Part shown: piece after piece, positions 13,631-18,646 of the stretch | Position numbering within the stretch: position 1 is the stretch's first letter | How the letters are laid out: every line of letters begins with the position of its first letter | IMG/VR virus record: IMGVR_UViG_3300032265_001298 | Coordinates: 1-20,827 of that record | Strand: one strand, 5' to 3' | DNA: 20,827 nt | Source of the DNA: a virus | Notes under the pieces: model-generated | Database searches by the model: none | Seen by the model: only the letters and a program-made list of their open reading frames with translations | What the model was told of the DNA's origin: nothing | Position numbers and translations under genes: made by a program

Positions 13631-13954
13631 ATGGAAGCAATTGACCCAAACAAAGCAATCAAATTCATCCAAGAAAACGCCAAAGAATATGCCGAAGCAA
13701 AGGCAACTAGGGTGCATCTTGAATCATTTCTAAAGACAGTAAAAGCTCAACTGATGAGCGAGTCAGATGAAAAGACATTGGGAGCGCAAGAAACATTTGC
13801 ATATGCTCATGGTCGCTACATTGATCAACTGCAAGAACTTAAAAACGCAGTTATCTCAGAAGAATATCTTCGGTACATGTTGAAGGCGGCTGAGATGCGT
13901 GTGGAAGTGTGGAAAGTGGAGCAATACACACTCAGAGCAGAAATGAGAATGTGA
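13631..13954 (+). CDS. Helical phage protein linked to recombination genes
   Basis: This 107-residue protein is almost wholly alpha-helical: KFIQENAKEYAEAKATRVHL, a KAQLM patch, AQETFAYAHGRYIDQLQELKN, and MLKAAEMRVEVWKVEQ. The pattern is familiar from small phage proteins found beside recombination and nuclease genes; the exact role is unknown. SD TAGGAAA precedes the ATG. Its stop overlaps the start of the YbcO-like gene. Confidence 0.7.
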   Translation: MEAIDPNKAIKFIQENAKEYAEAKATRVHLESFLKTVKAQLMSESDEKTLGAQETFAYAHGRYIDQLQELKNAVISEEYLRYMLKAAEMRVEVWKVEQYTLRAEMRM

Positions 13955-14337
13955 TGTACAGAGATGCAAACCTACTTAAATTGGCCAAAGATGAGAAATG
14001 CTTACTTCAGATTTCTGATGACTGTATGGGGGATGAGGGTTCCACAACGGTGGCGGCACATTCAAACCTTATGGAACATGGCAAAGGGAAGGGTTTGAAG
14101 GCTGAAAATTGCTTTACAGTGTGGTCTTGTTACAAGTGCCATTCACTTTTTGACCAGGGGGGGTCTTTCTCCCGTGAAGAAAAAAACGACCTCTTTTATG
14201 AAGCTTTATTGCGTCAGATTGAGGAATGGAGGAAAATAGCCATCAACCCCGCACTCAGGCCATGGAAGGTCGAAGCGGCCAGACAGGTGCTTGACCATTT
14301 AATCAACTTATACAAAGAGGACACCAATCATGGGTGA
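13954..14337 (+). CDS. YbcO/DUF1364-like nuclease
   Basis: The ATG at 13954 overlaps the previous stop (TGATG). The product is 127 residues starting MYRDANLLKLAKDEKCLLQI. The pattern CLLQISDDCMG, then TTVAAHSNL, KAENCFTVWSCYKCHSLFD and EWRK matches DUF1364/YbcO proteins, a small HNH-like nuclease family of lambdoid phages. Cys and His residues in the CxxC-type SCYKCH motif probably bind metal. It sits among RuvC-like and other recombination genes. A G7-TCTTT motif lies inside it at 14157-14168. Confidence 0.8.
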   Translation: MYRDANLLKLAKDEKCLLQISDDCMGDEGSTTVAAHSNLMEHGKGKGLKAENCFTVWSCYKCHSLFDQGGSFSREEKNDLFYEALLRQIEEWRKIAINPALRPWKVEAARQVLDHLINLYKEDTNHG

Positions 14338-14686
14338 ATTCATTCTTACCTTGCTCCATGCAGCCACCAATACCCATATCTTGCATTGGCAAACAAAATC
14401 CTTTGCTGATCACATGGCTTTGAATGAGTTTTACCAAGCATTGCCCGAATTGATAGATGCAGTTGTAGAAGCCACACAAGGCCGTTATGGCCAAATAATT
14501 GAATATCCTGTCCAATACTATGCACCTGCGGCAAATGGTCTTGAAGAGCTTGAAATGCTGAAAGATTACGTTGATGAGGAACGGCATAAGGAAGGCATCC
14601 CACAGGATAGCGAAATCCAAAACCTGATTGACGAGATAGCCAGCCAGATAGACAGCACGTTGTACAAGTTGCGATTCTTAAAATAG
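14330..14686 (+). CDS. Dps/ferritin-like phage protein (DUF5856-type)
   Basis: The 118-residue protein has LHAATNTHILHWQTKSFADHMALNEFYQ near the N-terminus. H16, H19-W20 and H28, followed by E40, D43 and E47, resemble the metal-binding pattern of Dps and other small ferritin-like proteins. The C-terminal half is a second helical hairpin. Dps proteins bind DNA and store iron in starvation, but the phage member may bind metal for another purpose. It overlaps the nuclease gene by eight bases and is the last gene before the right-operon terminator. Confidence 0.7.
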   Translation: MGEFILTLLHAATNTHILHWQTKSFADHMALNEFYQALPELIDAVVEATQGRYGQIIEYPVQYYAPAANGLEELEMLKDYVDEERHKEGIPQDSEIQNLIDEIASQIDSTLYKLRFLK

Positions 14687-14704
14687 TCTGCGGAAAATTC
14701 ATAA

Positions 14705-14740
14705 TTTAGACTCTAAAAAAAATAGGGGTCTAAATTTTTT
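14705..14740 (+). terminator. Intrinsic terminator of the right early operon
   Basis: TTTAGAC (14705-14711) pairs with GTCTAAA (14728-14734) around a 16-base loop, and TTTTTT follows at 14735-14740. The position, 18 bases after the ferritin-like gene stop, fits the end of the rightward early transcript. Confidence 0.75.
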
Positions 14741-14745
14741 GGGGA

Positions 14746-14757
14746 GGGGGGGTCTTT
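14746..14757 (+). repeat. G7-TCTTT motif after the terminator
   Basis: GGGGGGGTCTTT, followed by TCT, lies just beyond the T-run. It is one of four G6-7-TCTTT sites on the plus strand. Confidence 0.6.
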
Positions 14758-14788
14758 TCTTACACACAAGAAAAATCTCATTTTTTTA

Positions 14789-14850
14789 AGTATTACTGTT
14801 GTTTTATACAGTATTACTGGATATATACAGTAGTAAAATAGTTGTATAAT
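14789..14850 (+). promoter_or_regulatory. Repeated AGTATTACTG sites upstream of a TATAAT
   Basis: AGTATTACTG occurs at 14789-14798 and 14810-14819, with a degenerate copy at 14829. The spacing is about two helical turns. Each site is close to self-complementary. TATAAT at 14845-14850 could be a -10 for a rightward transcript, but no gene follows in that direction until 17625. Confidence 0.4.
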
Positions 14851-15082
14851 ACTTTTTTCAATCGGCGGACATAGTGTCATTAGTAGTCGCTGTTTTTCCC
14901 TTAGAAGATCGCTGATTTTGCCTTGATTTTGCTGGGTTTTCGGCCTGTTTTCGGCCTGTGGTGGCCAACTTGTGGCATGGTGCAGCCTGTGGCCTGTGAT
15001 CGGTGGCTGCTGGTGATCGGTGATCAGCTGCTGGCTGCTGGTGGCCTGTGCTGCCCTGATCTGCTGGCCTGATCTGCTGGCA

Positions 15083-15154
15083 TTGTCGCTGGGTTTATAA
15101 AATACCCCTAAAATCGATTTTAAGCCACCTAGAATCGATTTATTGTCGCTGGGT
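15083..15154 (+). repeat. Two exact copies of TTGTCGCTGGGT, 60 bases apart
   Basis: The 12-mer is at 15083-15094 and 15143-15154, flanking the TAAAATCGATTTTA palindrome (15109-15122) and a second AATCGATT (15133-15140). Core GTCGCTGG also occurs at 15583, 16819 and, on the minus strand, 16355 and 16365. Confidence 0.7.
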
Positions 15155-15236
15155 GATGCACAGGTGGCATGATGCACTAAAAACCCCTTAAAAAGCCTAT
15201 TTTGAGAATGTAAGCACTCACTTCGCAAACACTGCC

Positions 15237-15264
15237 AAAAAAACACCAGTTGTTACGCTGGTGT
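15237..15264 (-). terminator. Intrinsic terminator of the minus-strand module operon
   Basis: Read leftward, ACACCAG pairs with CTGGTGT around an 8-base loop (15264 to 15243), followed by seven T residues from the A-tract at 15237-15243. It lies 21 bases after the last gene of the operon that starts at 16785. Confidence 0.82.
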
Positions 15265-15285
15265 GTTTGTGGTGATATTCGCTGA

Positions 15286-15450
15286 TCAGGGCATGCGATC
15301 GATCAGTACCCAGAATTGATCTGGCAGCACTATGCGGATCTGCCACTGGCCAGATATTGGCCTGCAGTAGATCAGGCCATTGTGCGAGCCTGTGACGGTC
15401 CACAGGGCTGCATTATCGTCAGTGGTTATCACACCTACAGCGCCGATCAT
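15286..15450 (-). CDS. 54-residue protein at the end of the module operon
   Basis: The ATG overlaps the stop of the Cys-rich gene (ATGA at 15450-15447). The product begins MIGAVGVITTDDNAALWTVT and goes on SHNGLIYCRPISGQWQIRIV. It looks all-beta, with regular hydrophobic alternation, and ends DQFWVLIDRMP. Translational coupling, protein-like sequence and the terminator right behind it support a real gene. The function is not recognised. The DNA is dense in GATC, with six sites between 15284 and 15373. Confidence 0.6.
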   Translation of the reverse strand: MIGAVGVITTDDNAALWTVTGSHNGLIYCRPISGQWQIRIVLPDQFWVLIDRMP

Positions 15451-16124
15451 GCTGCCACCTGTGACATGTAAAACACTTTTTCGACTTTAGCTTTCCCTGT
15501 GCCATGTGCTGGGAAACCTATTATTGTTTCACGCTGTCGCTGACACAGCTGGCAGGTGGCGCAGCTGACATCGTCTCTATATGTCGCTGGGCAGGTGATA
15601 ACTTTATGGCCAGCTGGTGTGGTCAGCTGGGCAGGTGCATCAACAGGCAACACCACCACCACAGGACCAGCACCTGTGTCATACAACTGGTCAGCATGGT
15701 GCAGGTCATTCGCTGACAGGTTTACAGTGAAATTCCATGTGTTGGCCTGTTTCACCCAGTACAAAGCTTCTGCGCTGTGTTTGTGTGTATATGTAAAACC
15801 CCTGCGGCCTGTGTTTGCTTTGACCAGCTGTCCCAGTGCAACAGGATCGACAGATTCACCAATGCCAGGCAGATCACCAGCTTGATTGTGTCTCCACAGC
15901 TGGCCATCGGGCAGCGCTGCGATAGTGTCGCAGAATTCTGACCATGCCATGCCCCTATCACCTGCGGTCACTTTGGCCCAGTGTAGGGCCAGTGGTCCAC
16001 TGTCAGCGTAGCAACCCTGTTTTTTAAATGGACAGCTACTAGGGCAGGTTTCGGCGCTGCTAGTACTTGCAGGGATCGGCCCTGTTTTTGCATTCGCTGA
16101 CTTCATAGTTAGATGTACTTGCAT
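15447..16124 (-). CDS. Cys-rich Gp88/DUF7227-type protein
   Basis: This 225-residue protein is the largest of the module. NAKTGPIP (residues 11-18) precedes TCPSSCPFKKQGCYADSGPL, with C27, C31 and C38 in a C-x3-C-x6-C array. The centre has DGQLWRHNQAGDLPG, GRRGFTYTHKHSAEAL and WNFTVNLSAND. Near the end C178, C188, C191 and C194 form C-x9-C-x2-C-x2-C, followed by IIGFPAHG. This layout matches phage and prophage proteins of the Gp88 and DUF7227 type. Two Cys groups suggest a metal or Fe-S site, and a radical-SAM-like origin is possible but unproved. Composition differs from the rest of the phage. Confidence 0.78.
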   Translation of the reverse strand: MQVHLTMKSANAKTGPIPASTSSAETCPSSCPFKKQGCYADSGPLALHWAKVTAGDRGMAWSEFCDTIAALPDGQLWRHNQAGDLPGIGESVDPVALGQLVKANTGRRGFTYTHKHSAEALYWVKQANTWNFTVNLSANDLHHADQLYDTGAGPVVVVLPVDAPAQLTTPAGHKVITCPATYRDDVSCATCQLCQRQRETIIGFPAHGTGKAKVEKVFYMSQVAA

Positions 16125-16125
16125 A

Positions 16126-16212
16126 TTAAACCCCTAAAAAAATAATAAAAAACAAAAACACAGCTGCGACAGCGCAGGCCAGCATTACAGGTTTATCAGT
16201 AGAGTCGATCAT
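16126..16212 (-). CDS. 28-residue membrane peptide between two module genes
   Basis: The ATG overlaps the previous stop (ATGA at 16212-16209). The product is MIDSTDKPVMLACAVAAVFL, then FFIIFLGV and TAA. Residues 10-28 form one hydrophobic helix after a short polar N-terminus. The next gene starts two bases after the stop. Its position in a coupled operon supports expression, although a leader peptide with no product role is also possible. Function unknown. Confidence 0.5.
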   Translation of the reverse strand: MIDSTDKPVMLACAVAAVFLFFIIFLGV

Positions 16213-16544
16213 GCTTTCCCCTTTTGAATTGTGGTGGTGATACGGGGTACGTTAACCACTGTTTTTGTGTGTGCTGTCAACAGCTGACGTGACGGGTTGA
16301 AATGCATGGCCACTGCTTCCCAGTTAACACGATCTGACTCTGACTCTGCTGTGACCAGCGACTGCCAGCGACTGCCCAGATAACGACCTGCGCCCTGCGC
16401 TTTAATAGTGGCTTTAATGCTGTCGATCTGTGCTTTAAGCACTGCAGCATCATCTTCTAATTGACCCAGCTGATCAACCAGCAGATCAATTGACGGCGTC
16501 AGCGTGATCACTGCAGCTGTTGTGGTGTGTGTGGTGGTTTCCAT
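16209..16544 (-). CDS. Gp157-like helical phage protein
   Basis: This 111-residue protein begins METTTHTTTAAVITLTPSID. It then has a coiled-coil-like helix (LVDQLGQLEDDAAVLKAQIDSIKATIK) and a Gly/Arg segment (GAGRYLGSRWQSLVTAE). The end is DRVNWEAVAMHFNPSRQLLTAHTKT followed by a basic tail. The helix followed by a short beta domain recalls small phage proteins of the siphovirus Gp157 kind, which are linked to resistance to other phages. This is a pattern call only. Two GTCGCTGG octamers lie inside it. Confidence 0.6.
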   Translation of the reverse strand: METTTHTTTAAVITLTPSIDLLVDQLGQLEDDAAVLKAQIDSIKATIKAQGAGRYLGSRWQSLVTAESESDRVNWEAVAMHFNPSRQLLTAHTKTVVNVPRITTTIQKGKA

Positions 16545-16575
16545 GGTGGTTCCTTTGCTTTACTGTGGTTAAAAA

Positions 16576-16785
16576 TTAAATACTTTTTGACTCTAAACGC
16601 TCTGCATCTTGTGCATTTGCATAAACTCTGGCCAGATCAGAATTAAATGCATTTAAAAGCTTTTCACGATTATTAGAATCGGCCAGCTGTAATGCACATC
16701 CAACGCTAGACATGAACGAGCCGTAATGGCCATCTTGCAATATGCGTGCTATTTTGAATACTTGATCAGGTGTGAAAACAATCAT
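16576..16785 (-). CDS. First gene of the module operon, small helical protein
   Basis: The 69-residue protein starts MIVFTPDQVFKIARILQDGH with SD AAGGGG upstream on the minus strand. It is helical throughout, with FNSDLARVYANAQDAERLES near the end. It has no membrane span and one cysteine. It opens a five-gene leftward operon. A DnaA-box-like TGTGAATAA (16797-16805) overlaps its leader. I do not recognise a family. Confidence 0.65.
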   Translation of the reverse strand: MIVFTPDQVFKIARILQDGHYGSFMSSVGCALQLADSNNREKLLNAFNSDLARVYANAQDAERLESKSI

Positions 16786-17001
16786 TTTTTGCCCCTTGTG
16801 AATAACTGATGTTTACTGTCGCTGGCACTGTTGCCAGTGATAAATACTATGCAAACAATGTGCCACCTATTAAACCCAGCGATAATTAAACCTTATGACA
16901 ACAGAATCAACATTATTTTAGAATTGACCATATCCCATATTGGTGCATTATTTAATGTCGCGCATGACAATAGTGCATAGAATCACCGATAGAGTGCATG
17001 C

Positions 17002-17088
17002 TGTGGATACTGTGGATAAGTAGCACCCCTGTGGATATCTGTTTGATTGTTTGCTTTATTCAAGAAAAAAAAGAAAAGAAAAAATAAC
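17002..17088 (+). other. Candidate replication origin: three DnaA boxes and AT-rich tract
   Basis: TGTGGATAC (17002-17010), TGTGGATAA (17011-17019) and TGTGGATAT (17030-17038) are in the same orientation. The middle one is the exact complement of the DnaA consensus TTATCCACA, and the others differ at one end base. The first two are adjacent and the third is 19 bases further on. An AT-rich stretch with long A-runs follows to 17088 and could be the unwinding element. No Rep or O-type gene adjoins it. Confidence 0.55.
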
Positions 17089-17416
17089 CCTGATCAGCTG
17101 CTGATCACATAAGGGAAGAGATAAGGGGCTGACAGTGGTGTTTATAAGCTGCTGTGGTGATACTGCTGGCCATGTGAAACCCGCAAAAACCCCTATAAAC
17201 CTTGGCCTGTATGTACTCTGACTGTATAGCCAGACACAAGGACAACTGGCATGGCCAGACCGATCAGCCACACTACAAAAACACGAAAAGCATACCTGCC
17301 CCTGTAGGTTTATTGTCGCTCCACAATTACTGACCAGCGAGTCATTAATTATCCGCAGCACTGGCACTGGTCAACACACAGCTGGCCACCTGTATACCCA
17401 CCCCATGTAGGCAAAA

Positions 17417-17459
17417 GGGGGGAGGGGGGTAGCACTGGAAGCACCAAAAAAAGGGGGGG
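17417..17459 (+). repeat. Cluster of three G-runs ahead of the packaging genes
   Basis: GGGGGG (17417-17422), A, GGGGGG (17424-17429), then GGGGGGG (17453-17459). The runs could form quadruplexes or mark a packaging or cleavage site near the terminase genes. This is a suggestion from position only. Confidence 0.45.
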
Positions 17460-17518
17460 CCCACTCACCCATTCCCAAATTTTTTTTAAAAAGTCTAGCC
17501 ACGGGCGACAATAACTTG

Positions 17519-17524
17519 TATAGA
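17519..17524 (+). promoter_or_regulatory. Possible late promoter -10
   Basis: TATAGA (17519-17524) lies about 100 bases before the first packaging gene and after a T-run. No good -35 is found at 16-18 bases upstream, so activation by a phage factor would be needed if it is used. Confidence 0.3.
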
Positions 17525-17526
17525 AT

Positions 17527-17602
17527 GGAGTTTCTAGCGCACAGTAACTGGATTCATTTGCTCCTTGCTTAATGACCGACCATCCAGAACTCCCTGCGCT
17601 AG
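17527..17602 (+). promoter_or_regulatory. Two crossing inverted repeats in the packaging leader
   Basis: GGAGTT (17527-17532) is complementary to AACTCC (17588-17593), and CTAGCGCA (17534-17541) to TGCGCTAG (17595-17602). The order of arms makes the two helices cross, so they are either a pseudoknot or two exclusive folds. They end ten bases before the SD of the next gene. Confidence 0.5.
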
Positions 17603-17624
17603 TACCTATTGCAAAGGAAATGAA

Positions 17625-18173
17625 ATGCGTGAATGGTTACTTGCTGATCCTAGATATGACATAGACGATATAGTTGCCTTGGCTGATGACCAGTATGGTC
17701 CTGAGACTGAGGGCATCTTGGCTAAGAGTCCTGCTACGTTGCGCCGTCATGCAACAGTTACTGCCACTGTACAACTGTTTGACAAGAGTAAAGAATTTCT
17801 TGCTGTTTGCCGTGGTGGTGATTCGGAACAGTTGTTGGGGTTTTGTTGGTTTGACCGTGGGGGTTATACAACCTACTCGGTTGAAGAGATCTCAAATTCT
17901 AAATTCCATTTTGTTGATAAAAATTTGCCGTTGCGGTTGCGGTTTACATTGATTAATGAGATGATTGATCAACATATCCTTTGGGCTGGCAATTGCGGGA
18001 TTCCTGTCATTTGCTCAACTTCGATTAGGATGGAGCATAGTGCGTTTGTTAGAATCCATAGTAAACGTGGATTTACTGTCAATGGTTCATATGCTTGGAT
18101 GAGAACTGAAAAAGGAATTGAATGGCTACGGTTGCAAAATTTAACAGACCATCAGGAAGACCATCACCTGTAA
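17625..18173 (+). CDS. GNAT-like phage protein upstream of terminase
   Basis: I chose the ATG at 17625, with AAAGGAA seven bases upstream, over an in-frame ATG at 17565 without SD. The 182-residue product starts MREWLLADPRYDIDDIVALA. A beta-rich middle (LLGFCWFDRGGYTTYSVEEIS) precedes a helical NEMIDQHILWAGNCG and the ending RIHSKRGFTVNGSYAWMR, which resembles the C-terminal strand-helix-strand of GNAT acetyltransferases. The acetyl-CoA loop is not clear, so the enzyme activity is uncertain. It overlaps the next gene by 52 bases. Confidence 0.55.
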   Translation: MREWLLADPRYDIDDIVALADDQYGPETEGILAKSPATLRRHATVTATVQLFDKSKEFLAVCRGGDSEQLLGFCWFDRGGYTTYSVEEISNSKFHFVDKNLPLRLRFTLINEMIDQHILWAGNCGIPVICSTSIRMEHSAFVRIHSKRGFTVNGSYAWMRTEKGIEWLRLQNLTDHQEDHHL

Positions 18174-18457
18174 ATAAAGTCACCGAATATGGTGCATTAT
18201 TTAACCGACTTAATGAAGAACGATTGGCTGCGGGTCTTCCCGCTTTAAAGACGGCTATGGAAGTCTTGATTGAAGCTATGCAGTCTGATGAATTAGATAT
18301 TAAGGATAAGGCCAGAATTGCTGATAAGCTGGCTCCTTTTGAATCCTCCCGTGCGCCGATAATCTCAATTGAACACGTTCAGAATGTCCAAAGAGATGAA
18401 GAAGAGGATGCTGACGGCGCTCTTGAAAACTTCATGCAATCACTCAAAAAGGTTTAA
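18122..18457 (+). CDS. terS: Terminase small subunit candidate
   Basis: The 111-residue protein begins MATVAKFNRPSGRPSPVNKV with AAAGGAA before the ATG. A helical centre (EYGALFNRLNEERLAAGLPALKTAMEVLIEAMQ) and DELDIKDKARIADKLAPFES are followed by an acidic C-terminus. Size, order and fold pattern fit a small terminase subunit that recognises the packaging site and delivers DNA to the large subunit about 2 kb downstream. I rely on context, because small subunits are poorly conserved. Confidence 0.6.
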   Translation: MATVAKFNRPSGRPSPVNKVTEYGALFNRLNEERLAAGLPALKTAMEVLIEAMQSDELDIKDKARIADKLAPFESSRAPIISIEHVQNVQRDEEEDADGALENFMQSLKKV

Positions 18458-18460
18458 CAT

Positions 18461-18646
18461 ATGCCACTGAAACACGGTACTTCTAAAAAGACTATGTCTG
18501 CCAACATCAAAACAGAGATGAAAGCTGGCAAGCCTCAGAAACAAGCAGTTGCCATTGCCTATGCTGAAAAGCGTGAGTCTGGCAAAAAGAAAGAAAAGTC
18601 AGAATCCAAAGCGTCTGAAAAACGTGAAATGAAAGGCAAGAAATGA
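18461..18646 (+). CDS. Small basic phage protein (DUF6496-type)
   Basis: The 61-residue product reads MPLKHGTSKKTMSANIKTEM, then AGKPQKQAVAIAYAEKR and a Lys/Glu/Ser-rich tail. The block G-x-S-K-x-x-x-x-x-NI-x-TEM-x-AGKPQKQA-x-AIA is a well-known small phage protein domain of unknown function. It is strongly basic and may bind nucleic acid. The next ATG overlaps its stop (ATGA at 18643). Confidence 0.78.
   Translation: MPLKHGTSKKTMSANIKTEMKAGKPQKQAVAIAYAEKRESGKKKEKSESKASEKREMKGKK

Larger units (their letters stand above)
14687..15236. other. 550-base gene-free segment with repeats, start of the GC-richer module
   Basis: After the terminator, 14789-14850 carries AT-rich operator-like repeats and a TATAAT. 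From about 14880 to 15090 the sequence turns to short CTGG/GATC-rich tandem repeats. These include GTTTTCGGCCT twice at 11-base period near 14935 and CCTGATCTGCTGG twice at 13-base period near 15055. A Chi-like GCTGGTGG lies at 15037-15044 and a perfect palindrome, TAAAATCGATTTTA, at 15109-15122. I see no gene. Confidence 0.6.
16806..17624. other. 820-base non-coding region: replication-origin-like signals and packaging-gene leader
   Basis: No convincing gene is present. In order it contains a GTCGCTGG copy with a CTGGCA/TGCCAG hairpin (16816-16837), an imperfect dyad around TGTCGCGCATGACA (about 16956-16969), three DnaA boxes (17002-17038), an A-rich tract (17061-17086) and a near-palindrome TGATCAGC-T-GCTGATCA (about 17091-17107). 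Further on come a DnaA-like TTATCCGCA (17349-17357), three G-runs (17417-17459) and paired inverted sequences ahead of the next gene. Confidence 0.6.

Noticed and set aside
14930-15094. CRISPR-like short repeats
   Set aside because: The repeats are 11-13 bases, directly tandem and without spacers of regular length, so they are simple tandem repeats.
14713-15246. 177-codon open frame on the minus strand
   Set aside because: Its only far-upstream start is a GTG inside the intrinsic terminator, it has no SD, and the translation is low in protein character and follows short DNA repeats that happen to lack stops.
15218-15403. 61-codon open frame on the minus strand
   Set aside because: It crosses the terminator and overlaps the better-supported 54-residue gene, which is coupled to the upstream stop.
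17056-17367. 103-codon open frame on the minus strand
   Set aside because: It runs through the DnaA-box-adjacent A-tract as Phe/Leu codons at the end, has no SD at its start, and shows no recognisable motif. Shorter alternative peptides in the same stretch were equally unsupported.
18285-18291. CTGATGA hammerhead-core-like sequence
   Set aside because: It lies in the terminase small subunit gene and lacks the paired stems and GAAA partner of a hammerhead ribozyme.
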